A stretch of DNA of 64,000 nt. Source: Dermatemys mawii. Lineage: Eukaryota; Chordata; Testudines; Dermatemydidae. The notes under the pieces were generated by a model. The model was not told the origin of the DNA. It did not search any database and saw only the letters and a list, made by a program, of their open reading frames with translations. This document shows positions 25,196 through 36,960 of this stretch, piece by piece. The stretch covers positions 191,675-255,674 of the forward strand of contig ML677476.1 in assembly GCA_007922305.1 (NCBI GenBank), read 5' to 3'. The position numbers and the translations under genes are program-made. Within the stretch, counting starts at the first letter, position 1, and each line of letters begins with the position of its first letter.

Positions 25196-27945
25196 AGATA
25201 CTCCGTCTCAGCATCTGTGGTACTAAAGAAATAAATTCACCATATTATCAAAACACCATGCTTGCTGTTCTCATGTCACTTCTTCAGTGGTTTCTTCTTA
25301 ACTACCTCCTAGCTACCCATCATTCCAATTTACTGTAGAAATGGATGAAACATTTAATCTGTCAGTCCCTATGCAATTATGTTGGGGGTAGTTAATTGCA
25401 GACAATTCATCCAACTGGACATCCAGATCTACAATGGAAAGGAATAATGCCCAGATTCAGCAAAGAACTTGGGCTTGTGAGTAGTCTCACTGACTTCATT
25501 ACTACACACATGTTTAAAGTCAGGCATAGGGTTAGGAAGAGAGTCTCCCTATGGATGGGTTATTTCATAACTACCTACTGCAGAGTCTCTAATACTCCTC
25601 TACACAGTCACACCTTGGAGGATTTTCACCTTCCTCTGCAGCGTTGGTGGTGAGTCACTTGCCAGGAACATGTGGGTACATTTCACTGAATCAATTTCTA
25701 TTGTGGGAGGCCTCAGGGATTCATACACTTTGGCTTCTCCCATTCTCTGCCTGTGACACACAGTAGTTCAGTCTTCTGAGGTTTGTAATCCTATATTGTA
25801 GTTTAATTTTGGTTGTTGGGTTTAGTGTGCAATGTGCGTAGGGGTGAGACAGGTGTTGTCTCAGAGATTTGTGGATTTGCAGGATCGAGCTAGATCTGGG
25901 AACTTCACTTCACAATGCCTGGTGTGATGCCATCAACTGTGGTAATTCCGGCTGGCACAATGGTCCTCAACAGATGATACATGTTTGATGATGGATGTAG
26001 TCTGTAGGTGTCTAGGGGTTGTTGGTGGCCTGTGATATACAAGAGGACAGACTAGATAATATTATGGTCCCTTTTTCTCTTAAACTCTACAATGAGTTTG
26101 ATGAGATGGGACACCGGAATAAGGTGGAACATTGCTCTGATCCTTGATGGTAGTTCCTATGTTTTCATTTGAATAGCATCAGGTATTTTTCCTTGGTACT
26201 TTTAAGTATCTGATATTTCATTAGCTTGCATTCACTGTATATGGACAATGCCCACTCTGGCTCAAACTATTCTCTCATTCACAACCAAAGCCATTCCACT
26301 GAAGTCAAAGTATAAACGAGAGCAGAATTTGGCCACCCTGCATACATACAAAGGCAAACAGAAGAACTTAGATGAAATGCTTCGTAATTTCTTGGATTTT
26401 TTTTTTTTAATTTGTACAAACTTGGTCTCTTTGAATGTCACCAAAAATAAAAAAAAATCAGCTTAATTTACCTCATGTTGACTGTAACATACATTTTAAC
26501 TTCACTCATAGCCGTAGGTTTAGCTTTGTGGAGAACGCTGAGATGTTGGCAATCAGAAAAGACTTGGGGCAAAACACACTTCTTAAGTACCATGGGGAGA
26601 GTCTTAAATGACAGATAGACATGGGCTAATTACTTTTAATGGTTTCCCATTGCTTTGACTGATGACACAGTGTCAAACAACAGACCCGCCCCTTAATAAG
26701 GTAGACTCTCGCTACTTGGTACTGTTTCGTTATAACTGCTTCATTACTTCAGGGGAACTGTGTTCTCTAAAATGCCTTTCCCTGTGGCTTAAAGTAAAGA
26801 TTTTTTTAAATAAATAAATACAGTTTATGTTGGGCATCTACCACTTGGAGGTCTAATGATTATTGACTACCCTCCAGCAGACATCAGGGAGACTCGCCTC
26901 AGGCCCTTCCAACTTGCCCCCAAACATGCCGAATGTTAACACATGTTTCTAGATTCTGGCTGGGTTTGGACACAAACGAGGCAGTCAGAATGGACCATTT
27001 AGTGTACAAGTCAAGATGACAGATCTCTGCTTAATACAACGAAGACAAAAATTCGTATCTTACTGAAAAAGGCAGAAGAGCCCCGGGTGTTTTCACTTTG
27101 TGATTCTGCAGCAAAAAGTGGGTTGTGTCAATATAAGTCTATGTCACCAGCTCACAGCTGCCACTCTGAATTGACCCTGCTAGCTGCAGACAGAAAGGCC
27201 TTCCATTTCCAAATTCTTTCAAATGTTCATCTGTGAGGGAGAGCGCAAGATAGGAAAAAAGCCAGCAAGTTACTTGCAGCTACGTGATAGAAGGGGAGAA
27301 AAATGCTTTTATATCATGAGGCTTTCTGCTTGATTCTACTGAATCAATGAAAAACATTGTCAACTGAGGAGGACGCTTTGACAAGATGAGCTTTATGTTT
27401 TGTAAATCATGTTCCTGTAAATCCTGATGCGTCTCCAGATCCATTACAGATACAGTACAACAACATTAAATATTTTTGCAGCGCTCACCAGAGCTTAATT
27501 ATTAAAAGTTGAAGCGTCTTTTAAACTCTGCCTTCTTTTTCTCCTGGATATCCCCAAAGAACAGAAACAAAAAGTGGAATAACTAATAGTTAGGGTGATG
27601 TTTCCAAAGGAAGAAAAAAAAAATTATGAGAGTAAAAGTAGTACATATTTCTTGGTATAATTATATTGTGGCCACAATAGTGCTCATGGATAAAGCTGTT
27701 TCGCCTTCTCTCTCCTGTGTATTCTTTACTCTGATGTTTACAGTGTACGAGTCAGTGGTGGGGAAAGGATCAGAGAATCCCAAATTATGGAAATTAGCAA
27801 AAATAAAGGGCCTGCTCTTCCTCTGGTATCAATTAGCAATAGCTCCTTTGGCTTCAATAGAACTTTGCCAGTTTATACCAGCTGAGGAACTGGCCAAAAG
27901 CTGTATTACCAAATGAAATTTGACTTACACACTTGTGAGCCTGCT
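25196..27945. other. Mostly unique DNA
   Basis: No gene or confident repeat was found. 26480-26720 and 26990-27560 are non-repetitive and look like candidate conserved non-coding sequence. Poly-T (about 26399-26409) and poly-A (about 26448-26457) runs occur. Confidence 0.4.
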
Positions 27946-27949
27946 CCAA

Positions 27950-28100
27950 AGCCCACTTACAAAGTGAATTACGCTAAACTGAATTCAGGCCACTTTAATT
28001 CTGAATGAGAATGTCTGCACAGAGGTTTAACTAACTCACTTTTAATTCACAGCTTTAGTTAATTTAGGTTCATTTTCCTAAGTTCCTGTTGTAGACAAAC
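27950..28100. repeat. MITE-like remnant with GTAGACAAACCCT end
   Basis: The sequence 'ccactttaattctgaatgagaatgtctgcacagaggtttaac' and the end 'tgtagacaaaccctta' match a common turtle TIR element whose end is AGGG(C/T)TTGTCTACA (compare 20702). The left end was not found. Confidence 0.5.
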
Positions 28101-28152
28101 CCTTAGACAAAACTCTCAATAAAATCCACAAGAGCTTTCTCTGAATAAGGAC

Positions 28153-28248
28153 TAAAGGGTAGATTTTCAATGGGAGTTAGGCATCTAACCCGCTTGGGTG
28201 CTTCTGAAAATCCCATTAGGCACCTAACTTTGAAAAGCTGACCCTAAG
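28153..28248. repeat. Foldback repeat related to 7614-7770
   Basis: It contains 'gtagattttcaatgggagttaggcat' facing 'cttctgaaaatcccattaggcacctaac', the same inverted design as 7614-7770. Confidence 0.5.
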
Positions 28249-28588
28249 ACTCTGATTCATCTATGCACTCTGGGACAGACACAAGGTGAGGTGATCTGTG
28301 TCTATTCTTGGCTCCCATTCTTCATCCATTATTTTAAGTGTACAGGTATAATATACTGTGTGTTATTTTGGTAATATGCTTCTTGATAGTATGGAGAGCA
28401 TAGACCTGCATTAGCTTGCATCAGAGATTCCAAGGTTCCCACTGACTTTATCGAGAATTGTATTGGGCTAGATGTGAATGAGGCTCAACAGCAATCTTAC
28501 AAATGCTGGTTTTCTTGTCCTTTTTTTCCAGAACTTCCTAGTGATACAAATAGAAATTAATGTCATAGCTTTAGCTGATCTTAATCAA

Positions 28589-28782
28589 GGGGAGGGATAA
28601 TGCAGTGGTTTGAGCATAGGCCTGCTAAACCCAGGGTTGTGAACTCAATCCTTGAGGGGGCCATTTAGGGATCTGGAGCAAAAATCTGTTGGATGATTTC
28701 ACTGGGGCATTGATCCTGCTTTGAGCAGGCGGTTGGACTAGATGATCTCATGCGATCCCTTCCAACTCTGATATTCTACGAC
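28589..28782 (+). repeat. tRNA-derived SINE (tortoise Cry/PolIII type), near full length
   Basis: The tRNA-like head has an A-box-like 'tgcagtggtttgagcat' and a B-box-like gggttgtgaactcaatcc. It is followed by the body 'gggggccatttagggatctgg' and the CR1-like tail 'ttggactagatgatct ... gatattctac'. This is the well-known cryptodiran SINE, mobilised by CR1-type LINEs through the shared tail. It is the strongest single indication that the DNA is from a turtle. A 5'-truncated copy lies at 41689-41808. Confidence 0.9.
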
Positions 28783-28884
28783 AGCTAGTGATAGGCAAAA
28801 CTCAAAAGAAGCAGAATTTACTTTCATTTCACCTGAAGGTCCAGAAATTCAGCTGTTTATCTAAAATTTCTCTGGTTATATGCA

Positions 28885-29108
28885 CGTTATTGGAAGGCCC
28901 CGTTGTGCTAGATACTGTACAGATACCTAGCAAGAAACAGTCAATGCCCTGAAGAGCTTAGTCTAAATAGAGTAGACAGGCAAAGTGGGGGAGTGGAAAC
29001 AGAGTCATAGCGACTTGGCCAAGGTCACAGAACAAGTCTAGAGGCGGAGCCAGATATAGACCCCCCATTCCAGTGCCCTATCCATTAGACTAAGCTGCTT
29101 AAGTCCAC
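28885..29108. repeat. Ancient MIR/L2-like fragment
   Basis: It contains ccccgttgtgctagatactg and later ttggccaaggtcacagaaca, 'tagaggcggagccagatatag' and 'tgccctatccattagacta', the typical order of this old amniote repeat. Confidence 0.6.
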
Positions 29109-29450
29109 AGTGCTGGTAAGGTAGGCTCCAGAAATAGAATTAACTTTATTGAGTCAATAAAAAGCAAAGCAGGGGACAAGGGTTCAAGACATTTTACAGG
29201 ATTTTTTCACACTGTTGGCAAGGTATGCTGCTGCCTCATTATTTATTCATTCGGATTCCTTTGCTGCTTCATTTATATTTAGTAGGTCAGAAAAGAGGAA
29301 AACTAGGTTTTTGAAGATATTGCTGACATAATAATTGGAGCACACAGAAACAAAATAAAGACTAAGAGAAAAAGGTCACCCAAAAGAACTAATAAATGGC
29401 ACGTGTGCAAAGCTGTCTTTGGAGCTGGACGTTTCCTCCTTATGCTTCAC

Positions 29451-29896
29451 CTAGGGTTGCCAACTTTCTAATTGCACAAAACTGAACACCCTTGTCCCGC
29501 CCCTAGGACATGCTGCCTCTGTAAGCCCCCATCCCTTCTCACTCCATCCCTCTTTCCTTTGTCACTCACTCTCCCCCACTCATTTTCACCAGGCTGGGGC
29601 AGGGGGTTGGGGTGTGGGGGTTGAGGTGGGGATGAAGGCTCTGGCTGGGGGTGCGGGCTCTGGGGTGGAGGCAGGGATGAAGGGATTGGGGTGGAGGAAG
29701 GGGTGAGGGTGCCAGGAGGGAGTTTGGGTACAGGAGGGAGTGAGGGGTGCGGGCTCTGGGTGGGGCTCACCTTGGGTGGCTCCCCAGAAGTGGTGACATG
29801 TCCCTCAGTTCCTAAGCGGGGGCGCAGCCAGTGGACTCTGTGCACTGCTCCGGCCACAGGTGCTGGCTCCACAGCTCATATTGGCTGGAGTTCCCA
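29451..29896. repeat. GC-rich interspersed repeat with AGGGTTGCCAA end, copy 1
   Basis: It begins ctagggttgccaactttcta and continues into a G-rich tract of 'ggctctgggg' and 'gcagggggttggggt' units. A second copy in the opposite orientation ends at 44757 with 'cctggcaacccta'. It is a common turtle repeat, probably a non-autonomous DNA element. The Pro-rich open frame on the minus strand (29468-29872) is a by-product of the G-rich tract. Confidence 0.6.
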
Positions 29897-29919
29897 GAAT
29901 AGAATAGAATAGAATAGAT
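29897..29919. repeat. (AATAG)n microsatellite
   Basis: Four tandem 'agaat' units lie at the right edge of the preceding GC-rich repeat. Confidence 0.8.
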
Positions 29920-30220
29920 GATGCACAAAATTTACACTCCAAAGCCCATAAATTATTTCCCATCTGTAAAACTGGGATAATAATGTTTGGTCACCTTTGT
30001 AACAGACTTTGAAATCTATGGATGAAAAGTACTAAGTAGTAGTGCTAAATACATACTTGAACCAATTATATAATGTATCTAAATTAAATGTATTGTAAAT
30101 AAAAACCTGCAATAGTCAATGTGATCCTATTTATATACTATTTTTTTATGTAAACTAGTTTCAAAGGGGACAGGTGACAAAGACTCACAGGTAAACAAAA
30201 AATAGTGACCTAACCTTAAC

Positions 30221-30279
30221 AGAGGGCTAGATGTTGAGGGGGATCAACATCTGGCCCTCTGATGTTGATCCCCCCTCAA
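30221..30279. other. Overlapping alternative hairpins
   Basis: Segment 30221-30236 (agagggctagatgttg) pairs with 30245-30260 with one mismatch. Segment 30234-30251 (ttgagggggatcaacatc) pairs with 30261-30279 with one extra C. The two stems share bases, so only one can form at a time. The site lies about 30 bp before the start of recognisable CR1 ORF2. No function is known. Confidence 0.6.
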
Positions 30280-32177
30280 TTAGGAAAATTACAGTAGGAT
30301 CATAAACATAAGAAGAGGGGAATCAGTGGGAGAATTGTCCCAGCATCTTAGATGTCTATGCACAAATGCGAGGAGTATGGGAATAAACAGGAATAGCTGA
30401 AAATATTAGTACATAAGCTAAAATGTAATTTAATTGGCATCACAGAGACGTGGCGAAATAAGTCTCATGACTGGAACATCAGTATAGAGGGACGTAGCTT
30501 GTTCAGGAAGGCAGGCAGGACAAAAAGAATGGAAGTGTTGAATTATACATCCACATAGACATTTATTTTGAGGTTCAGAAGGAGGTGAGAGACAGACCAT
30601 TTGAAAGTCTCTGGGCAAAGACAAAAGAGGTGAAAAATAGGGGTGATGTCATAATAGGGGTCTACTAGACACCATTAAGTCAGGAAGAGACAGTGGACGA
30701 CACATTTTTAGAACAAATAAAAGAAATATCCTAAACATATGGCCTCGTAGTAATGGGGGAGTTTAACTACCCAGGCATCTGTTAGAAAAATAATACAACA
30801 ATAAAATAAAATTTCCAATAAGTTCTTAGAAGGTGGGGGGGGGCAATTATTTTTTCCAGAAAGTGGATTAATTAACCAGGGTGACAGTCATTTTTGCTTG
30901 GATTGTGACCATCAGGGAGGAATTGGTAGTGAATCTGAAGGTTGAAGGCAATTTGGGTGAAAATGCTCATGAAATAACAGATTTAATGATTCTAACAAAA
31001 TGAAGGAATTAGAGCAGCCGAATAAGGACAATGGACTTCAAAAAAAGCAGACTTTAATGAACTCAGAGAACTGGTAAGTAAGGTCCCGGGGCAAAAAAGA
31101 CTGCAGGAAAACTGTCAGTTTCTCAAAGACACAATATTAAAGGCACAACTGCAAATTATCCAAATGTGACAGAAAGATAGGGAGAATAGTAAAAAGCTAA
31201 TATGGCTCCATCAGGAGTTCTTGGATGACCTGAAAATAAACAAATGAACAAAAAGAAATCTTACAAAAAGTGGAAACATGGATGAACTGATAAGGAGAAG
31301 TACAAAAGAATGACACAAACATGTGGGGACAAAATCAGAAAGGCTAAGGCACAAAAAGAGTTACCTCTATCAAGAGACATAAAAGGCAATAAGAGAAGGT
31401 TCTTTAAATACATTAGGAGAAAAGGAAGATGAAAGAAAGTGTAGGTCCTGTTCATCACAAGGAAGGAAAGCTAACAGCTGACGAGAGCAAGAAGGCTGAG
31501 GTGTTTAATGCCTATTTTGCTTCAGTCTTCACTAAAAAAGTTAGTGGTGGCAAGATACTCAACACAATTAATATTAGCAATAAGGAAGAAGGAACACAAG
31601 CCAAAATAGGGAAGAACAGGTTCAAGGACATTTAGATAAGTTAGAAGTATTCAATTTGGCAGGGGCCAATGACATTCATCCTAGGGTACTTAAGGAATTA
31701 GCTGAAGGTATTGTGGCACCATTAGCATTATCTTTGAGAACCCCTGGAGGATGGGTCAGGTCCCACAGGATTGGAGAAGAGCGAACGCAGTACTGTACAA
31801 ATCTTTAAAAAAGGGAACCAAAAGGACCCAGGGATTTATAGAAGAGGCAGCCTAACTTCGACATCTGGAAAGCTACAGGAGCAAACTGTTAAACAATCAA
31901 TTTGTAATCACTTGGAGAATAAGAGGGTTATAAGGAATATACCACATGGATTTGTCAAGAACAAATCATGCCCAACCAATCTAATTTCTTCCCTGGACAG
32001 GGTTACTGGCCTAGTGGATGGGTGTGGGGGGGCAGTGGACATGACATATCTGGATTTCAGTGAGGATTTGGACATAGTCCCACATGGTATTCTCATATTA
32101 AACTAGATAAATGTGGTCTAGATGAATTTATTGGAAGGCAGGTGCACAAGTGTTTGAAAGACCATATTGAAAGAGTA

Positions 32178-32661
32178 CAGGCCAGTCGCATTTTACGCAC
32201 ATTTAACTTGCACAAATTTGACTATACGTGGCTGGCCAAACCAAAAAAAAAGAAAAGAAACCAAAACACAGGGGCTGGGGCTGGCAGCCCGCATGCCGCC
32301 ACAGGGGCCCGGGCTGGAGCCGACAGCTCACCCACGGCTGCAGGGGCTAGGGCTGGAGCTGGTGCCCACGGCAAGGGCTTGGGCCAGCAGCCCGCCCACC
32401 ACCGCGGGGGCCGGGGTAAGAGCCGGTAGCCCGCAGCAGGGGGCTGGGGCTGGGCCCGGCAGCCCATCCGCAGCCGCAGGGCCTGGGGCTGGAGCCAGCA
32501 GCCTGCCCACCGCTGCGGGGGCCGGGGTAGGAGCCGGCAGCACTCCCATGGCCACATATACGTTCACTGTAGTGAACTCAATAGGCGTTTTGACTATACG
32601 CGATTTCTGCTTTACGCGGTAATCGCAGAACCTAACCGTTGCGTAAGACACGACACGCCTG
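32178..32661. mobile_element. Tigger/pogo-type non-autonomous element nested in CR1
   Basis: The 484-bp insertion splits the CR1 RT region and is flanked by TA on both sides (32176-32177 and 32662-32663). Its ends are CAGGCCAGTCGCATTTTACG and, inverted from the right, CAGGCGTGTCGTGTCTTACG: a CAG...CTG TIR with about 17 of 22 matches. TA duplication plus CAG termini is the rule for the pogo/Tigger branch of Tc1/mariner. The interior holds a GC-rich minisatellite instead of a transposase gene. Confidence 0.8.
32268..32556. repeat. GC-rich minisatellite inside the Tigger-type element
   Basis: Imperfect units of about 35-45 bp follow the pattern 'caggggctggggctggagcc...gcagcccgcccacc'. At least six units are seen by eye. 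Both strands give Ala/Gly/Pro-rich open frames (for example 32167-32622 and 32222-32557), which are low-complexity artefacts of the tandem array. Confidence 0.75.
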
Positions 32662-33737
32662 TAGTTATCAATGGTTCACTAGCAAGCAGGAAGGGCATAT
32701 CTAGAGAGATCCTGCAAGGGTCAGTCCTAAGTCAGGTGCTAGTCAGTATTTTCATTAATGATTTGGATAATGAAATGGAGAATATGCTTATAAAATTTGC
32801 AAGAAGCTGCACACATTTTGGAGGGTTAAAATTCAAAATAACTTTGACAACATGGAGAACTGATCTGAAATCAACATGAGGAAATTCCACATAGACAAGT
32901 GCAAAGTACTTCACTTAGGAAGGAAAAATCAAAATGCATAGCTATTAAATGGAGAAGGTAGAAGTACTGCTGCAGAAAATCTGGGGGTTATAGTGGATCA
33001 CTAATATGAGTATGAGTCAAGATTATGATGCTGCTGCAAAAAAGGCTGATATTAACATGAGTTTTATATGTAAGACATGAGAGGTAATTGTCTCATTCTA
33101 CTCAGCACAGGTGAGGCCTCAGCTGGAGTTCTGTGGTCAGTTCTGCACACCACACTTTAGGAAAGACATGGACAAAATGGAGAGAGTCCAGAGGAAAGCA
33201 ACAAAAATGATAAAAGGTTTAGAACACCTGACCTATAAAGAAAGGTTAAAAAATTGGGCATGAGTAGTCTTCAGAAAAGAAGACTGAGGGGGGACTTGCT
33301 AACAGCGTTTAATGGGTTAAGGATTGTTATACAGAGATTCCAGGATCAATTATTCTTCATATCCACTGAAAGTAGGACTAGCAGTAATGGGCTTTACCAG
33401 CAGCAAGGGAGATTTATATTGGGTATTAGAAAAAACGTAACTACAAAAGTAGTCAAGCTCTAGAATAGTCTTCCAAGATAGGCTGGAGAATGCTCAGAAA
33501 TAGAGGTTTTTAAGAACAGGTTAAACGAACACCTATCAGCGTAATTTAGGATTCTTTAGTTCTGCTTAAGCTCAAAGGGCTGGACTTGATGACTTCTCAA
33601 GGTTCTTTCCAGCTGTACATTTATATGATTCTATGATTCCATTACTTTCTATGAAGTTTCATGTCATAGAATAAATGCAGGATATTCAAAGCAAGTTAGG
33701 CTAGCCTGATAAGTTATACACAGATGATTCTAGAAGT

Positions 33738-33962
33738 TTATGTGGAATCGGATCCATAGAGCTTTATATGAGCTTCTTTTAGTATCACTATGTCATTTAA
33801 AGCAATGGAATGAATTTTAAATTCCATAAGAAAATGGATTTCATCAGCTTCAGTAAGTTCAGGTAACATAGACTTCACCATATGGTACTTCTCACTCTTG
33901 GTGGAATTGCTCTTACACCACATTATGCAGATGTATTCTTCATTGTCTTCCTCCTAAACCCG
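33738..33962 (-). other. Unexplained minus-strand open frame of ~70 codons
   Basis: The frame runs from about 33950 down to a TAA at 33738-33740. It reads EEDNEEYICIMWCK..., then KSMLPELTEADEIHFLMEFK, and ends LYGSDST. The composition is balanced and protein-like, unlike the low-complexity frames elsewhere. I do not recognise a family. It could be an old retrogene fragment, a piece of a transposon protein, or chance. No splice context supports an exon convincingly. Confidence 0.2.
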
Positions 33963-34054
33963 CTACAAAGAACAAGGAATGAGCTGTCCTCACTAGTTGT
34001 GAGACAATTTTGATTACAATAAATTATTATCCATTTTTGTTGTTCAGCCAGGCC

Positions 34055-34400
34055 AAAGAACATAAGAATCTAAGAATGGCCATACTGGGTCAGACCAATG
34101 GTCCTTCTATGTCAGTATTCTTGACAGTTGCCGGTGACAAATGCTTCAGAGGGAATGAACAGACCTGGGAGGTTCTGAGTGATCTATCTCTTGTCCAGTA
34201 TGAGTTTCAGGCAGTTGGAGGTTTAGTGACACTTGAAGCATGGGGTTGCATCCCTGGCCATCTTGGCTAATAGCCATTGATGGAACTATCCTCCATGAAC
34301 TTATCCAATTCTTTTTTGAACCCACGTGTACTGTTGGCCTTCCCAACATCTCCCGGCAATGAGTTCCAACAAAATGTGTGAGTTCTTTCTTCCTTACTTC
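34055..34400 (-). repeat. CR1-type LINE 3' region, reverse orientation
   Basis: It starts 'agaacataagaatctaagaatggccatactgggtcagacc' and continues 'gagggaatgaacag' and 'ggctaatagccattgatgga', then 'catgaacttatccaattc'. It is homologous to 45008-45250. This is the standard reverse-complement CR1 3' region of turtles. Confidence 0.8.
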
Positions 34401-36510
34401 ATTAATTTTTAATGATGCTGCACAATATTGCAACTCTCCAGAGAGGAGAGACAGGCTTAAATTACACAATTGGCATCTGGACCTAGATTTTCAAACATCC
34501 CATGACTTGAGGAGTGTTCATATTCTGGATTTTGGTTGCATTTCCATTTCTGAAATTCAGCTCCAAATCAGAGATTTGGTTTCAAACAATCGCTGTAGTA
34601 CAGTGGTGTTGGGATAAAGGGATACCATCCAGGTCCATTTCTGAAGTGTAAGGACTTTAATTTAGAGGAACCCCCCAAATTAATCCCCAAAGGGCCAGAT
34701 CCTTAACTGGTGTAAATTACAGTGGATCTACTGATTTCAAAGAAACAACAGCAATTTGCACCAGCTGAGGAGCTGGTCCAAAGATGCATTTCTTTACTTT
34801 AAGATGCCGTGCCAGACAAATGTGCACACTTGTACATATGATAGTAAAACAAGACAAGTCCATGTCATGTTGAATCTCTCTGACCTTCCCTCTGATTCGC
34901 TCATATTCTGCTTCTGGGCTTGATCAACACCCATGGAAATCAATCAGATTTTTTTCTATTGACTTCAGTGGGCATTGGATGAGACCCTGTGTCTTTCATG
35001 AATATAAATATTCACCATACACAATCTGATAATTTGATTATGCTTTTATATAATTGTGTCATTCACCATCACTCTTCCATCATTTTATTTCCCTCACTTA
35101 ATTACACATCCACACAAAGGCATTGTATTAAAATGCCTTATAACGTTGCATGCTGCAGCCTGTACATCTGCAAGAAAAAATACTCCAAAATGCATGCACA
35201 GTTAAACCTCAAATAGATCTGGTCCAGTGAAGCTGCATGAGAACCTTGCATGCAGTTAAATGAACTTGTACTAAGGATGTGGCTGGTACATATATATTAG
35301 CAAACCTGAGAGACAATTTACATTGCCTCTGTTAAATTAGAAGCAACTTTCAGTTAAACAAATACAATACAAATGTTATCAGAAGAAAAATCCAGCTATT
35401 TTCATCCAAATGATGGCATGTATTGATAAACGTATGTTAGCATTTAACAATTCATTCTTTAGGAGAAAACTGGTTAACCCCTTAAGTGTTTTGCCCTGAA
35501 GGCAGGCATTAAAAGTTAATTATAACCACATGGGACAAATCCCTGGAGGAGCATGACAGCATTAAACTGCTATCAACCAAGCATGCAGGCTGCCCAGCGT
35601 GCTGAGTGAACATCGTGTACAAAAAGGATGCTGTCTCCTTGAATGAGTTTTCAGAAGTTAAAAACATGCTACTTTTTGCATGCATGGTAAAAAAGGCAGA
35701 TTGCAAATGTTCCACTTGGAGTGAAAAAAAGCTTCCAGCTGAAGAAGAATTAGAGCAAATGAAAGCACTGAGTAATGTGATTAAGTAATATGGCACAGGG
35801 AGAGAGGGCCACCGTGAGTATGGTTGTACTTAGCTCTGCAAGGATGCTATGGCGAACACTTCAAAATGCCTTTGCTTATTATCTTATAATAATCCTTTCC
35901 AGCCCAATGCATTATTATACAGCAGTAGAGGGTGATTTTATTGGTTTGCAGGATCCATCCTATTTCCCCAAAAGGTTGCCCAAAGCCTTTACTATGGCTT
36001 CATCACTAAAAAAGGTTTCCCAGAGTAGATTCTAGCTGCAGGAGCCCTGACAGAGAATGGGGGCTTCCAGACACTGAGTTGGGGTGGATGTGGGGGTCAT
36101 CTACTCAGCTGGCCCTTGCTTCCCCTGATCCATGGAATTTGAGAGCTGGCTTCACTGACTGTCCTGCATGGAGGTGAACCCAGCGCCTTCCCTCAACAGC
36201 ATGACACCAGACAGCACCTAGGACCAGACCTGCTGGCTTACAGAACATTTGCAAGTGGGGCAGTCATAACAGTTTAAGGTGCCTCCAGTTGCTTCTAGGC
36301 TGAGAAGTCCAAAGCAGGACAGCCTCCAGTAGCAGGCCTGATGTAAATCTCCAGCCTTATTCAAGTTCCCCCGGGGGACGGCAGCAATGTAAAAAGGTAA
36401 AACTTGAGGTGCAAATCACATTTGCCATTGCCACGGGGTGAAGCAAGTCAAGGAAGGAATTACTTCCAGACAGGAGAGTCTGAGGTTTCAGAAACATTTT
36501 TCCGCTGGGA
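34401..36510. other. Mostly unique DNA
   Basis: No recognisable gene was found. 35450-35970 is AT-rich and non-repetitive with open frames on both strands (60 codons plus at 35606, 95 codons minus at 35509-35796). Neither has a known domain. It is a candidate conserved non-coding region at best. Confidence 0.35.
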
Positions 36511-36514
36511 AGCA

Positions 36515-36622
36515 GGGCAGTGCTATGCTCTCCAGTTTACAGTTGGGGGAACTGAGACAGAGATGCTAAATGACTTTACCAAGGTCACACGGGAAATCTG
36601 TGGCAGAGCACAAAGCCCATAG
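36515..36622. repeat. Ancient MIR/L2-like fragment
   Basis: It contains gggggaactgagacagagat, 'gactttaccaaggtcacacggg' and 'tctgtggcagagc', the standard core order. Confidence 0.6.
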
Positions 36623-36639
36623 TTGTTCATGGAATGAAA

Positions 36640-36960
36640 TAGGCAGCAAAAGGCTTGTTATTAAAACTGGATGGAAAATAAATATTTTCAAACACACATT
36701 AAAAACAAGATACAGGACACATTTTTCAATTTTTTTCTGAAAAAAAAATCTGGTTTTCACTGAAAAACTTAACCCTTCTTCTCCCAGTTCAGTTTTTGGA
36801 ACGGAAAACAACCAAAAATTGAATTTGTTGGTTTTGTTTACATACACCTGGACCCAAAAACCCAGGAAAGTTTGACAGAACACTATTTTTTTTATTATTT
36901 TTTTCCAAAAGAGCCAATTTTTGCTCCTTCTCCAAAAAAGCTCTCTGTGCTGTTAAAATG
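36640..36960. repeat. T/A-rich foldback family fragment
   Basis: The segment is rich in 'tttttctgaaaaa', 'ctggttttcactgaaaaac' and 'tttttggaacggaaaac'. It resembles the AGCTGGTC-ended family of 21430-21679. The ends are not defined. Confidence 0.4.

Larger units (their letters stand above)
30290..33642 (+). mobile_element. Long CR1 LINE: decayed ORF2 (endonuclease, RT, C-terminal domain)
   Basis: CR1 is a non-LTR retrotransposon whose ORF2 carries an APE-type endonuclease and a reverse transcriptase. Here the plus strand gives, in order: an endonuclease piece near 30430-30480 (LIGIT-ETW..., then SHDWNI); a VVMGEFNYPGI-like block at about 30747-30780; RT N-terminal sequence at 31480-31540 (KKAEVFNAYFASVFT); and RT core at 31771-32106 (IFKKGNQKDPGIYR, then HGFVKNKSCPTNLI, then DMTYLDFSEDLD). 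After a Tigger-type insertion comes 'INDLDN' near 32755-32770. The catalytic FADD box has decayed to FARS near 32797-32808. C-terminal sequence (KATKMIKGLEHLTYKERL) lies at about 33196-33250, and the 3' tail 'tatgattctatgattcc' ends near 33642. Many stops and shifts make it non-functional. The 5' UTR and ORF1 were not recognised. Confidence 0.85.

Noticed and set aside
28589..28660. Possible functional tRNA gene
   Set aside because: A- and B-box sequences are present, but they are followed by the SINE body and tail. It is the tRNA-derived head of a retroposon and lacks a proper cloverleaf.
29468..29872. 134-codon Pro-rich minus-strand frame
   Set aside because: It is a by-product of the G-rich tract of an interspersed repeat. 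The same happens at 44179-44565 in the second copy.
32167..32622. Overlapping Ala/Gly/Pro-rich open frames on both strands
   Set aside because: They are translations of the GC-rich minisatellite inside the Tigger-type element. They have no domain, and both strands are equally open.
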